A stretch of DNA of 39,066 bases from Marinilabiliaceae bacterium UBA5488. GTDB taxonomy: Bacteria > Bacteroidota > Bacteroidia > Bacteroidales > Marinilabiliaceae. Under the pieces are notes generated by a model. The model did not search any database, was not told the DNA's origin, and was given only the letters and a program-made list of their open reading frames with translations. Shown here piece by piece: positions 1 through 9,369 of this stretch. The stretch spans positions 1 to 39,066 of the forward strand of contig DIPM01000037.1 in NCBI GenBank assembly GCA_002427105.1, written 5' to 3'. The position numbers and the translations under genes were made by a program. Every line of letters starts with the position of its first letter. The first letter of the stretch is position 1.

Positions 1-20
1 ATAATCTGTCAAAGTAGAAT

Positions 21-203
21 TAGGGTCTGCTTAAAAACTGTTTATCATCTATTATTCAGGCAGAGAGGTATTGGGAAGCTTCTAACCGCAGGTCGTTGCC
101 CTGCGGTTATGAAAGTACTGACTTGTCAAGTCAGGTCAGATTCTTGAATTTCAAATTTCAACCCTTCCGAATTAAGCGATGCGAGTTTTTTTAGCAGACC
201 CTA
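21..203. mobile_element. MITE-like inverted-repeat element
   Basis: The sequence TAGGGTCTGCT followed by T and an A5 run at 21-37 reappears inverted at 187-203, with one mismatch at the twelfth position. TA lies at both outer ends and could be a target duplication or part of the repeat. The interior (about 180 bp) has no credible ORF but contains two hairpins: a 10-bp stem at 83-92/100-109 and a 7-bp stem at 118-124/128-134. Terminal repeats, small size, no coding capacity and internal secondary structure fit a non-autonomous MITE-type element. The parent transposase family cannot be named from this copy. It lies just downstream of the HTCS stop codon. Confidence 0.45.
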
Positions 204-239
204 TCTTAGAATGCCGAGCGGGAGATGATGCTTCCATTT

Positions 240-3200
240 TTATATCAAATATTCGCCTGGTGTTTTCTTGTATATTCTTTTGAATACCCTGCCGAAATAC
301 TTTGGGTCGTTGAATCCTACCGAGTAAGCTACTTCATTCACAGACATTTCTTTAGACATAAGCAGTGGCAATGCTTTCTTCAGACGATAGATGGTGATAA
401 AATCATTGGGTGAAAGGTCGATTAGTGCTTTTATTTTTTTGTAAAGAAGGGAACGGCTGACAAACATTGAATCGGAAAATGCCTCAACACTGAAGTCAGG
501 ATTACTGTACGACTTTTCTAAAACCTCGTAGGCTTTGGACAGAAACTTATCGTCTAAAGACTCCCCGGGAGTTTTAATATCGGGAATGTTAGTCTGTGAA
601 GTGAAAAGTTTCCTCATTCTTCGCCGCGCTTCGATGGCGTTGTGGACCTTTGCTTTTAGAAGATCCAGATTGAAGGGTTTGGAAATATAATCGTCGGCGC
701 CATACTGAAATCCCTCAAGCTGATCTTCCAAAAGAGCTTTAGCAGAAAGCATAATTACAGGGATATGACAGGTATAAAGATTCCCCTTTATTTGACGGCA
801 CATTTCAATGCCGTTCATTTCAGGCATCATAACGTCGGCAATAATTAATTCAGGAGAATTTTTTCGCGCCATTTCGTAGCCAATTTTCTCGTTTTTTGCT
901 ACAAGTACATTGTATTGGCCACTAAGGGAGTTGGCAATAAAAAGGGCCAGTTCTTTATTGTCCTCAACTACTAAAATGCTTGCTGTTTCAGGTGTTTCAG
1001 ATGAAGGAGCTTCCAAAAACGGTTCTTCGTCAATTAGATTATCAGCCAGGGCCATGATTTTGTTATTAATCTCACCAACATCATGTGCCGGCAAGTCATT
1101 TATTTCAGCTCCGGGAAAGTCTTCCTTTCTGAAAGGAAGAGTGACTATAAATGTGCTTCCTTTTTCTTCGTTTCTTAAGGCCACAATTGAGCCGCTCATT
1201 ACTTCAACAAGTTCGCGGGTCAGTGCCAGTCCAATTCCTGAGCCGATTGTTTGACCATTGTTGGGAGAACGATAAAACCTGTCAAATATCTTCTCCATTT
1301 GTTCATCGTTCAGACCTACACCTGAGTCGCAAACTTCAATGGACAAGGAAGGTTTGTTGTCTTGATGACCTGCTTGTTTGTGCACTAGCAGGCTAATCTT
1401 ACTTCCTTCCGGAGTGTATTTAAATGCATTTGAGAGAAGATTGTAAAGGATGTTTTCTATTTTATCCTCATCATACCAATACTCATCTTCGGGCAGTTCG
1501 ATAATTTTGGAGTATTCTATTTTGCGCTGTTGAGCCAGGAGATCGAAAGCGTGAAATATTTCCGAAATAAAGCTGATAATGTTGTTGTTAGTTATCCTAA
1601 TCGAGATGTTGCCTGTTTCTATTTTACGAAACATAAGCAGCTGATCTATCAAAAGATTTAGCCTTCGTGCATTGCGCTGTACCGAGCTTAGCAACTCATG
1701 AGCTAAACCCGGCAGGTGAATTTCGGATAGAAGTCTTTCAACCGGAGAGATAATTAGGGTTAGCGGAGTCCTGAATTCATGCGAGATATTTGTAAAAAAC
1801 CTCATGCGGTTTTGATTAATGCTTTCGATTTCTTTATTAAGCTTAATTAGCCGATCTCTTTGGAGCATTATCTCGCTGTTTTTGTCTTCCAGCTCTTCTG
1901 CCTGAGTTTGCAACTGTTGTTTTTGCACTTCAATACGTCGGGTTCGCTCACGTACTACTCTTTCAAGTTTGTCTTTTTCCAGCAAAAGGCGGCGGGTATG
2001 GTGCTTGATGTATAAAAAGGCGCCTACAATCATTGCAATCACCAGCAGGGAAAGGAACCATGTGGTTTGCCAAAATGGAGGCCGGATAGTAATAAGTAAA
2101 GTGGTCTCCTTTTTGCCCCACTCCCCTTCACCATTGCTTGCCTTTACCCTAAAGCTGTAGCTGCCGCCTTTTAAGTTGGTATATGAGGCAGAGCGTTGGT
2201 CGGATGTAAGTTCAACCCAGTCGCGGTCAATGCCTTCCAGTTGGTAGGCATATCTGATTTTGCGGGTAAGGAAATAATCAAGGGCTGAGAATTCGACTGA
2301 AAAAACATTGTCTTTATATGATAGAGAAATTTCTTCCGCATTAGGAAGCGACTGGTTTAGAACAACTTTGCCATGTCGCTTGTCTCCAACATCCACCGGG
2401 CTGTTAAATACCCTAAGCGAGGATAGGGTAACCTTAGGTTCATGAGGATAAACGGGGAAGGTGGTCGGGAAAAAATGATTAATTCCATTGATACTTCCAA
2501 AAAACAACTCTCCTGCTTCAGATTTGTAAGACGCCGACCAATAAAACTGGTCACTTAGCAGGCCGTCGTCGCTGAAATAGTTGTCGATCCTGTCATTTAC
2601 AGGATTGACTCTTGATAAACCGTAATCGGTACTTACCCAAATATTACCGGCAGCATCCTCCTGAATGGCATAGATTACATTATTGCTTAATCCCTCCAAT
2701 TTGGTGTAGCGACGAAATTCAATCTCTCCTTCAGCATTTGTTTCAGCCTTGACCAGTCCATCGCCATAGGTTCCCAACCACAGGTTCCCGTCTTTGTCTT
2801 CTCTAATGTCTGTAATATAATTGCCCGGCAAACTGAGTGGATTATCGCTGTCGTTGCGAAAAATTCTAAGTTGACTTTCCGGGCACGCTGCATTGTAGGG
2901 TAAGTTTAACTCCTTTGCGGAGAGGGAGTAAAGCCCATTGCGGGTTCCAATCCATAAATTATCTTTCCTGTCTCTTATCAAACAACCTATTTCGCTTATG
3001 TGGGCAAGTGCATTACTGTTCGGGCTTAGCTTAATAAAGGTTTCAGTGGACAGATCAAGTATAGCAAGGCCCCCCTCTGTGCCAATAAAAAGGTAGCCAC
3101 GGGAGTCGTATAGCAGAGATGAAATAAAGCTATTCTCAAATCCGGTCTCCGGATCTACAACCGGCGGAATAAAAGTGACAAATGTGCCGTCGGGCATCAT

Positions 3201-4481
3201 TTTCGCCAGTCCGCTCCCCCATGTTCCTACCCATATATAAGCCCCGAGAATTTTAGTGATGGCTGTGATATAGTCGGAGGGTATGGTTTTAGGATTTCCG
3301 GGTTGATGAGTGAAATGTTTGAACTGTTTGGTTTTGCGATTGTATTGGTTGAGTCCTCCTCCCGCAGTTCCTATCCATATAATATCCTTTTCTCCATAAA
3401 TAGAGTTGATGGTATTGCTGCTCAGGCTGTTGGGGTTATTGTTATTTTTAATCATGTAGTGGAAGGGCTTCTGGTAAAGGTTAAAAAAGTTGACCCCTCC
3501 TTTTTCCGTTCCTATCCATACATTTCCTTCATTGTCTATCTCAATACAGTTGATGAAGATACTGTTGAGAGAGAAGCCTTCAATGCTTTTATAAGGAAAA
3601 GCCTCAAACGAATTGCTAAGCGGCTGAAACACATCTACTCCTCCAAGGGTGCCGATATAGATATTTCCCCTGAAGTCCTGAGTGATATCATTTACCCTAT
3701 TGTGGCTAAGACTTGATGGATCCAAAGGATTATGTTGATACCATTGGTCGCTGCCGTTTATAGGATTATATACCCACAAACCATTGAAAGTCCCGACCCA
3801 TAGGTCGCCTTCTCTGCTTTCAAACATAGACAGGATCAGTGCATTATCAAGGTTTCCCTGGCCGAAATTGTAGAGGCCTTCACCTTGGTTGTCGGCAACA
3901 GCAATTCCGTGATTGGTTCCAATAAGGATGCGACCGTCTTTCATTTCAAGGAAAGAACTCACATTGTTGCCCGGTAATTGGCTGTTTTCGCTTGTAAATG
4001 AGGTGATTTTAAGCCCATCGCCATCATGACTGATTATAAATAAGCCATGTTCGGCAGTGCCTACCCAAACAGAGCCCTTCTTATCGGCGAACAGAGATAT
4101 TACATTAGGCTTAATATTGCCTTCTACAAGTAAATTTATATTGGAGAAATGATTAAGTTTTTGGTCAAAGCTTACCAGCCCCTCCGAGGTTCCTATCCAA
4201 AGTATATTGTCTTCGTTCTCGGCTAAGGCATTGACCAGATTTGATGGTAAATCAGGCTTCCAGAAATTAATGTGAGAGTATCCGTCGTATCTGTTCAACC
4301 CGTTTCCGGTGGCAAACCACATGTAGCCTGTTTGGTCGCGAAGTATGCTGTTCACAGTGTTTTGAGGCAGCCCCTGATTGGTTGTCAGATATCTGATACT
4401 ATAACTTACATCTGCAAGCAGAGGCTTAGTAATAATCTGCCACGCTATAAATACCACTGTGATTATGCTCTTTGCTTTCAT
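240..4481 (-). CDS. Hybrid two-component system sensor/regulator (HTCS) of the arabinan PUL
   Basis: This 1413-residue one-protein signalling system senses an oligosaccharide in the periplasm and activates PUL transcription. An N-terminal signal segment is followed by many Reg_prop-type beta-propeller repeats (about residues 30-700, recurrent G-x-x-W-x-G-T), a Y_Y_Y domain (about 735-800) and one membrane helix (about 806-823). Next come a histidine kinase with phosphoacceptor His901 in SHEFRTP, an ATPase domain with a DSGVGL box, a receiver domain with phosphoacceptor Asp1216 in ADVMMPEMNG, and a C-terminal AraC-type helix-turn-helix (about 1315-1413). All key residues are present. It is divergent from the first GH43 gene. 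In this family the ligand is usually a breakdown product of the PUL's glycan, so arabino-oligosaccharide is the inferred signal. Family assignment is very secure; the ligand is inference. Confidence 0.96.
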   Translation of the reverse strand: MKAKSIITVVFIAWQIITKPLLADVSYSIRYLTTNQGLPQNTVNSILRDQTGYMWFATGNGLNRYDGYSHINFWKPDLPSNLVNALAENEDNILWIGTSEGLVSFDQKLNHFSNINLLVEGNIKPNVISLFADKKGSVWVGTAEHGLFIISHDGDGLKITSFTSENSQLPGNNVSSFLEMKDGRILIGTNHGIAVADNQGEGLYNFGQGNLDNALILSMFESREGDLWVGTFNGLWVYNPINGSDQWYQHNPLDPSSLSHNRVNDITQDFRGNIYIGTLGGVDVFQPLSNSFEAFPYKSIEGFSLNSIFINCIEIDNEGNVWIGTEKGGVNFFNLYQKPFHYMIKNNNNPNSLSSNTINSIYGEKDIIWIGTAGGGLNQYNRKTKQFKHFTHQPGNPKTIPSDYITAITKILGAYIWVGTWGSGLAKMMPDGTFVTFIPPVVDPETGFENSFISSLLYDSRGYLFIGTEGGLAILDLSTETFIKLSPNSNALAHISEIGCLIRDRKDNLWIGTRNGLYSLSAKELNLPYNAACPESQLRIFRNDSDNPLSLPGNYITDIREDKDGNLWLGTYGDGLVKAETNAEGEIEFRRYTKLEGLSNNVIYAIQEDAAGNIWVSTDYGLSRVNPVNDRIDNYFSDDGLLSDQFYWSASYKSEAGELFFGSINGINHFFPTTFPVYPHEPKVTLSSLRVFNSPVDVGDKRHGKVVLNQSLPNAEEISLSYKDNVFSVEFSALDYFLTRKIRYAYQLEGIDRDWVELTSDQRSASYTNLKGGSYSFRVKASNGEGEWGKKETTLLITIRPPFWQTTWFLSLLVIAMIVGAFLYIKHHTRRLLLEKDKLERVVRERTRRIEVQKQQLQTQAEELEDKNSEIMLQRDRLIKLNKEIESINQNRMRFFTNISHEFRTPLTLIISPVERLLSEIHLPGLAHELLSSVQRNARRLNLLIDQLLMFRKIETGNISIRITNNNIISFISEIFHAFDLLAQQRKIEYSKIIELPEDEYWYDEDKIENILYNLLSNAFKYTPEGSKISLLVHKQAGHQDNKPSLSIEVCDSGVGLNDEQMEKIFDRFYRSPNNGQTIGSGIGLALTRELVEVMSGSIVALRNEEKGSTFIVTLPFRKEDFPGAEINDLPAHDVGEINNKIMALADNLIDEEPFLEAPSSETPETASILVVEDNKELALFIANSLSGQYNVLVAKNEKIGYEMARKNSPELIIADVMMPEMNGIEMCRQIKGNLYTCHIPVIMLSAKALLEDQLEGFQYGADDYISKPFNLDLLKAKVHNAIEARRRMRKLFTSQTNIPDIKTPGESLDDKFLSKAYEVLEKSYSNPDFSVEAFSDSMFVSRSLLYKKIKALIDLSPNDFITIYRLKKALPLLMSKEMSVNEVAYSVGFNDPKYFGRVFKRIYKKTPGEYLI

Positions 4482-4558
4482 GTTTTAAGCTTTTTCAATC
4501 TATAAAAATAGCAGAATCTGAACTAATAACCTTAAAGGGGCCTGCACTAATATTCAAT

Positions 4559-4568
4559 AATCCGCTAT
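4559..4568 (+). promoter_or_regulatory. Candidate HTCS operator, copy 1 (AATCCGCTAT)
   Basis: The 10-mer AATCCGCTAT lies 103 bases before the ATG of the first GH43 gene. The identical 10-mer lies 104 bases before the ATG of the glycan-binding lipoprotein at 10542. Each is followed 38-39 bases later by a -7-like TAnnTTTG or near match. The shared position suggests an activator site for the divergently encoded HTCS. This is inference from two copies only. Confidence 0.4.
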
Positions 4569-4607
4569 ATATAAACTTCTATCCTCCCGATTGATGCTTA
4601 ATAGACT

Positions 4608-4615
4608 TATTTTTG
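4608..4615 (+). promoter_or_regulatory. -7 promoter element for GH43/epimerase unit
   Basis: TATTTTTG matches the Bacteroidetes -7 consensus TAnnTTTG exactly. No TTTG occurs at the usual -33 spacing, as expected for an activator-dependent promoter. A start just downstream gives a leader of about 50 bases to the ATG at 4672. It would lie inside the longer TTG-initiated reading frame that begins at 4591, which argues against that earlier start. Confidence 0.45.
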
Positions 4616-4671
4616 GTATGCTGCGCCTTAAGCCCTTTTGTTTTTTGTTTAACCACTTAAATCACAATTAT

Positions 4672-6141
4672 ATGAACTTGTTTTGTCCAAAATCATCATT
4701 AGTCCTCATTTTAGTAGCAATAGTGGCCAGCGGCTGCAATCGCAACACTTCCAAACCGGGAAAGAATCCCTATGAGGATGATTATTCATCTATTACTCCA
4801 ATATCCTTTAAAGATAGTTGGGGAACTGCAAATGTACATGATCCATGCATAGTTAAAAGCGATAGTTTCTATTATGTATATTCTACAGATGCCTACTATG
4901 TAAAACATGGCCTTGAGTTTAACGACACAGGTGAGCATATAGGTAATATTCCTATACGTCGTTCCCGCGATTTGGTCAACTGGGAGTTTGTAGGCTGGGC
5001 CTTGGATTCTATTCCGCAAGCTGCTGTTAATCACGTGCGTTCGTTTGCAGAAGGCAAAGGAGCTGATAATATGTGGGCGCCATACGTTTACAAGCATAAT
5101 GGCATTTATCGCCTCTACTATTCAGTTTCCTCATTTGGCACCAACGCCTCGTATATTGGGATGGCTGAGTCTATATCTCCGGAAGGGCCCTTTTCTGATG
5201 TGGGCGTGGTAGTTAGCACAGATTCTTCAAGTGTAATGAATGCTATTGATGCGTCGCTTGTTAAAGATGCCCTTACGGGAAGACTTTGGATGCACTATGG
5301 ATCTTATTTTGGCGGACTGCACGCCGTAGAGTTGGATGAAGCGACGGGTCTTACAAAGACGCAGGGCGACCGGGGGCATCTAATAGCAACCAGGGCTGAT
5401 AAGGAAACTCGTATAATTGAGGCTCCGGAAATAATTTACAATCCTGAACTTCAGCAATATTATCTTTTTGTTTCTTATGACCCTCTCTTTACCTATTATA
5501 ATGTGCGTGTAGGACGTTCTGATAAGCCGGAAGGACCTTTTGTTGATTTTTTTGGCAATGATATGGCAGAGCCTATTGATAATTTTCCGATATTGTCACA
5601 TTCTTACATGTTTGAGAATCATCCCGGGTGGTCAGGCAACGGGCATTGCGCTGTGCTAAACGATAAAGGTCGTTATTTTATGCTGCACCAGGGGCGTTTG
5701 GCTCCTGAGAATTTAATGATGCAAATGCACGTGCGTGAGATGAAATGGTTGCCTTCCGGATGGCCTGTAATTTCTCCTCAGCGATATGCCGGTCTTGAAC
5801 AAAGGAGAATAGGAGAAAAGGAGCTTGAAGGCTTGTGGGAAGTAATCCATCTGTCAAGCTTAGCTAATCAGACAGAATTGTGGCAGGGGCAAATACCTCC
5901 CGGAGGATGGACTTACAGTAAAACTGCCTTTAATGTCTCCGAAAGAGTGAATTTGAATAAGAGAGGAGATATTGAGGGTGGAGGCTTTAACAAATGGGAC
6001 GTTGAGGGTGACTTCCTGAAAATTGATGATAGTGTGTGTGCGATGTTTTCAGGTTGGGATTGGGAAAATCAAAGGGAAACAATATTGTTTTCCGGAATAC
6101 TGGCTGATGGGACATCAGTATGGGGCAAAAAAATTGAATAG
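4672..6141 (+). CDS. GH43 family lipoprotein, probable arabinan endo-1,5-alpha-L-arabinosidase
   Basis: This 489-residue lipoprotein has a signal peptide with the lipobox ending at Cys22 (VASGC). The GH43 five-bladed propeller follows, with the expected catalytic triad: Asp57 in NVHDP (base), Asp193 in NAIDAS (pKa modulator) and Glu250 in EAPEI (acid). The C-terminal roughly 100 residues look like the small beta-barrel appended to endo-arabinanases of this group. The reading frame extends upstream to a TTG at 4591, but the ATG at 4672 gives a proper signal peptide and is preferred. The aldose epimerase follows after 30 bases, so the two form an operon. Its role is cleavage of alpha-1,5-arabinan at the cell surface or in the periplasm. 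GH43 also includes xylosidases and arabinofuranosidases; the endo-arabinanase call rests on motif style and the C-terminal domain. Confidence 0.88.
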   Translation: MNLFCPKSSLVLILVAIVASGCNRNTSKPGKNPYEDDYSSITPISFKDSWGTANVHDPCIVKSDSFYYVYSTDAYYVKHGLEFNDTGEHIGNIPIRRSRDLVNWEFVGWALDSIPQAAVNHVRSFAEGKGADNMWAPYVYKHNGIYRLYYSVSSFGTNASYIGMAESISPEGPFSDVGVVVSTDSSSVMNAIDASLVKDALTGRLWMHYGSYFGGLHAVELDEATGLTKTQGDRGHLIATRADKETRIIEAPEIIYNPELQQYYLFVSYDPLFTYYNVRVGRSDKPEGPFVDFFGNDMAEPIDNFPILSHSYMFENHPGWSGNGHCAVLNDKGRYFMLHQGRLAPENLMMQMHVREMKWLPSGWPVISPQRYAGLEQRRIGEKELEGLWEVIHLSSLANQTELWQGQIPPGGWTYSKTAFNVSERVNLNKRGDIEGGGFNKWDVEGDFLKIDDSVCAMFSGWDWENQRETILFSGILADGTSVWGKKIE

Positions 6142-6171
6142 TTTCTAATTTTTATATTAAATTTTTTACGG

Positions 6172-7281
6172 ATGAAAAAAAATGCTTTGTTTACTATTCT
6201 TGCAGGTGCCTTATTGATTTTTGCAGGCATCTCTTCATGCTGCCCTTCAGGCCCGCAGAACATACAGAAAGAGGTTTTCGGCACCCTTTCGACTGGCGAA
6301 CAAGTCGATTTGTACACTTTGACGGGCAATACGGGTATGAAAGTAAAAATCATGACTTATGGAGGAGCCATAGTGTCGCTTGAAGTTCCCAACAGTGATG
6401 GTACTTTGACAGATGTTACTCTGGGTTTTGATAATCTTGCAGATTATGAAAAGCACCGTGTCTTTTTTGGTGCCTTGATTGGACGTTTTGGTAATCGTAT
6501 AGCCAATGGAGTTTTTAGTCTTGATGATGAGACCTATACTCTTGCCAGGAATAATTATCCTAATCATTTGCACGGAGGTGTGAAAGGCTATGACCGTGTC
6601 GTTTGGACTGCTGAGCCGGTTGAAAGCGAGACAGAACCCGGGTTGAAATTAAGCTATCTGAGTAAAGATGGAGAAGAAGGTTATCCGGGCAATTTGAATG
6701 TTGTTGTAACCTACACTCTCAAAGGTGATGAGCTGCATATTGATTACGAGGCAGTAACCGACAAGGCAACGCCGATAAATCTTACTAACCACAGCTTTTA
6801 CAATTTAGCCGGTGAAGGAAGCATCCTTGATCATGAATTAATAATAAATGCACCTGGCTATACCCCTATTGACTCCACGCTGATACCCACAGGAGAAGTA
6901 GTGGCAGTTGCCGGAACTCCATTTGATTTCAATGAGGCATATACGATTGGTGCCCGTATTGATTCAGTGGAAGGTGGATACGACCATAATTACGTATTGG
7001 CCGAGGGCGAAGGAGTTCGCTTTGCATCAAAATTGAAGGATCCCAAAAGTGGTCGCTTTATGGAGATATATACAACTGAGCCGGGTTTGCAGTTCTATTC
7101 AGGCAATTTTCTGGATGGCAGTCAGCAACGCGGCGAGAGGGTTTTTACTATTCACACAGGTCTTTGCCTTGAAACTCAGCATTTTCCTGATTCTCCCAAT
7201 CAGCCTAATTTTCCTTCAACAATATTACGACCCGGTGAAAAATATCAGACTTCAACTTTTATGAAGTTTGGGAAAGAGTAA
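6172..7281 (+). CDS. galM: Aldose 1-epimerase (mutarotase) lipoprotein
   Basis: A 369-residue GalM-family protein that interconverts alpha and beta anomers of free sugars, here probably arabinose released by the PUL glycosidases. The N-terminus is a lipoprotein signal ending in the double cysteine at 23-24. Family residues are visible: the GxxxGRxxNRI motif near 101-110, HLHGG with His134, the catalytic acid His207 in LTNHSFYNL and the catalytic base Glu334 in LETQHFPD. Length is normal for the family plus an export signal. It lies 30 bases after the GH43 gene and ahead of a terminator, so it ends this transcription unit. The natural substrate cannot be read from the sequence. Confidence 0.93.
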   Translation: MKKNALFTILAGALLIFAGISSCCPSGPQNIQKEVFGTLSTGEQVDLYTLTGNTGMKVKIMTYGGAIVSLEVPNSDGTLTDVTLGFDNLADYEKHRVFFGALIGRFGNRIANGVFSLDDETYTLARNNYPNHLHGGVKGYDRVVWTAEPVESETEPGLKLSYLSKDGEEGYPGNLNVVVTYTLKGDELHIDYEAVTDKATPINLTNHSFYNLAGEGSILDHELIINAPGYTPIDSTLIPTGEVVAVAGTPFDFNEAYTIGARIDSVEGGYDHNYVLAEGEGVRFASKLKDPKSGRFMEIYTTEPGLQFYSGNFLDGSQQRGERVFTIHTGLCLETQHFPDSPNQPNFPSTILRPGEKYQTSTFMKFGKE

Positions 7282-7313
7282 AAATATCTAAATCCCGCAT
7301 GATTAAGTATAAA

Positions 7314-7346
7314 GAAGTCTGCCCTCATTCACGGACAGACTTTTTT
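7314..7346 (+). terminator. Rho-independent terminator after the epimerase gene
   Basis: Arms AAGTCTG (7315-7321) and CAGACTT (7336-7342) form a stem, extended by two G-C pairs past one mismatch, with a run of T residues at 7341-7346. It closes the GH43-epimerase unit and separates it from the envelope operon that follows. Confidence 0.75.
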
Positions 7347-7358
7347 GTTTAGCTGCCT

Positions 7359-7390
7359 TTTGCTTCCTTTGTGCATATAATTTAATTTTG
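7359..7390 (+). promoter_or_regulatory. Promoter of the DUF4139 operon
   Basis: TTTG (7359-7362) and TAATTTTG (7383-7390) are separated by 20 bases and match the Bacteroidetes -33/-7 consensus. The predicted leader to the ATG at 7506 is roughly 110 bases. Lying directly after a terminator, it makes the envelope operon independent of the PUL. Confidence 0.6.
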
Positions 7391-7505
7391 TAGTTCGAGC
7401 TTACTGAAAAGTTCCAATGGGTAGCTAGTATTATGCCGTTACGGGAAGATAACCGCTAGTAAAGTAGTAACTACCTATATCTATTTTTTGACTAAAATAA
7501 AATCT

Positions 7506-9296
7506 ATGAAAGCTTATTCTGCAATACTTGGTCTGGCACTATGTATGAGTGCTCCTTCTTTTGCCCAAGCTGAGAAGGAAATTCCTTCCGATATTAAAAG
7601 GGTTACTGTATATAAGACTGGGGCACAGATCGAAAGAGAGGCTACTGTGAGTTTGGCCGCCGGCCAAACTCTTGTTAGGCTGACCGAACTCTCGCCCTAC
7701 ATCAGAAAGGAAAGTATTCGAATGGCGGGGGATGGTTCCTTTACCATTTTAAGTGTGCAGCACCAAAACGATTTTTTAAATGAGCTGGGCAGAAGTGCTG
7801 AATTGGATGCACTGACTCAAAAAATGGACGCCCTTCGTTTGAAAATTCAGGAAGAGGAGACCTGGGTAAGGATTATATCTGGAAAATTGGATTTTCTTCA
7901 GGCAAATAAAGCGGTGGCTGGCAAGGAACAGACAATCAGTCCGGAGGCATTTAAATCACTCAACACCATTTATGGTGCCAATTTGGAGCAACTGAATCTT
8001 GACTTGTTGGCCCGGAATAGGAATATTGTGGCCCACAATAAGGAGATGGAAAAGCTGCGGAGTCAGCAAGCTGCTTTGGATAATAAGGCCGATTTGCCTT
8101 CGGGTACCATTTTGGTTACGGTAGATTCACAGGTGCCCAGGTCGGTTCGACTGTCGTTCAGCTATATGGTGGCCAATGCATCGTGGTCGCCTTCCTACGA
8201 TATGCGTTTTTTGGGTTTGGATAAACCCTTGAAGGTGACGCATAAGGCCAATGTGAGTCAGAATACGGGGATAGACTGGAAGGATGTGAATTTGGTGTTG
8301 TCAACGGCCCAGACCGATGTGTCGGCTAATCTTCCTACTTTGCCGCCCTTTTACCTGCGTTTTTATCAACCGGCACTACGTAAGGCCTTGAGTAGTAGGA
8401 TGCCTGGTGTGGCGGTGCAGGAGATGGAGCTTTATGATGCAGCTCCGGAGGTTCGGGTCAGAGGTTATGGCAGTCTCGATGAAAACAGCCCCCTTTACAT
8501 TGTTGATGGAGTGCCGCGCAACGACATTTCAGATCTTGATCCCAACAGGATTCAAAGTATTGAGGTGCTTAAGGATGCTTCAGCAACGGCTGTATATGGC
8601 TCACGCGGGGCCAATGGCGTGGTGCTAGTTACAACCAAAACGGGTGAGGGGGACGCGTCTATTCCTTTAACCATAACTTCAAAAAGAGAGACATCCAACG
8701 AGTTTAAAGTAGAGGCTTTACAAACCATTGCTTCAACAAATAAAGCCACAACCATCGCATATCGGGAGGCTGATTTAAAGGCCGATTTTGCTTATCAGGC
8801 AATACCAAAATTGGCACAGCATGTGTTCTTGATCGGAAAAATTGGAGAATGGTACAAGGCCGATTTGTTGGATGCTGAAGCTAATGTTTATCTCGAAAAT
8901 GCCTTTGTTGGTGCCACAGTCATTGATACCGAGGCTTTCAGTGATTCTTTGGAGCTTTCGTTTGGGGTCGATAACAACATAAGCATTAAGCGGGAGAAAC
9001 TGACGGAGTACAGTGAGAATCAGTTTATTGGTGCCAATCGTAAAGAAACCTTTGGCTTTAAGTTGACTTTGCGAAACAATAAAGCTTATCCGGTAGGACT
9101 CACGGTTTTTGATCAGCTGCCTGTTTCAACAACTAAGGACATTCTGGTGGAAGCTCTGGATCTATCAGGTGCACAGTTGGATGTGACTTCGGGAAAACTG
9201 ACCTGGAATGTTGCCTTAAAAGCAAATGAAACAAAAGAAATTATTCTAAAGTATTCGGTGCGCTATCCAAAGGACAAAAAAGTGTTGCTTGAATAA
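7506..9296 (+). CDS. DUF4139/MuiA-family protein with embedded TonB-plug-like segment
   Basis: A 596-residue exported protein with a signal peptide ending around SFAQA (residues 17-22). Residues 30-200 resemble the DUF4140 N-terminal domain: an antiparallel beta start (VTVYKTGAQIERE), then a helical coiled-coil stretch. Residues 205 to the C-terminus match the DUF4139 beta-domain (SFSYMVANASWSPSYDMR; closing NETKEIILKYSV). The oddity is residues 316-380, inserted in a DUF4139 loop. They read like the plug of SusC-type receptors, with VRGYGS, LYIVDGVPRN, IEVLKDASATAVYGSRGANG and VVLVTTK. The SusC protein in this window shows the same signatures. No barrel follows. The function of the MuiA family is unclear (it was named for mucoidy inhibition). 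The frame opens at a TTG at 7488, but the ATG at 7506 is preferred. It leads an operon with two small envelope proteins. Confidence 0.85.
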   Translation: MKAYSAILGLALCMSAPSFAQAEKEIPSDIKRVTVYKTGAQIEREATVSLAAGQTLVRLTELSPYIRKESIRMAGDGSFTILSVQHQNDFLNELGRSAELDALTQKMDALRLKIQEEETWVRIISGKLDFLQANKAVAGKEQTISPEAFKSLNTIYGANLEQLNLDLLARNRNIVAHNKEMEKLRSQQAALDNKADLPSGTILVTVDSQVPRSVRLSFSYMVANASWSPSYDMRFLGLDKPLKVTHKANVSQNTGIDWKDVNLVLSTAQTDVSANLPTLPPFYLRFYQPALRKALSSRMPGVAVQEMELYDAAPEVRVRGYGSLDENSPLYIVDGVPRNDISDLDPNRIQSIEVLKDASATAVYGSRGANGVVLVTTKTGEGDASIPLTITSKRETSNEFKVEALQTIASTNKATTIAYREADLKADFAYQAIPKLAQHVFLIGKIGEWYKADLLDAEANVYLENAFVGATVIDTEAFSDSLELSFGVDNNISIKREKLTEYSENQFIGANRKETFGFKLTLRNNKAYPVGLTVFDQLPVSTTKDILVEALDLSGAQLDVTSGKLTWNVALKANETKEIILKYSVRYPKDKKVLLE

Positions 9297-9369
9297 ATGC
9301 CTGTATCATTGTTTGTGATAAAATAATCGCTTTTTTTTAAAAAAATAATTAAGCTAAAATTATATGACT

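Noticed and set aside
83..134. Two hairpins at the left edge as a terminator for the HTCS gene
   Set aside because: Neither is followed by a T-run on the minus strand; they are better explained as internal structure of the MITE-like element.
4591..4671. Upstream TTG extension of the first GH43 gene
   Set aside because: It would bury the lipoprotein signal 27 residues inside and overlap the -7 promoter element; the ATG at 4672 is preferred.
7449..7458. AACCGCTAGT before the DUF4139 gene as a third HTCS site
   Set aside because: It differs from AATCCGCTAT at several positions, lies downstream of the predicted promoter and at a different distance from the start codon.
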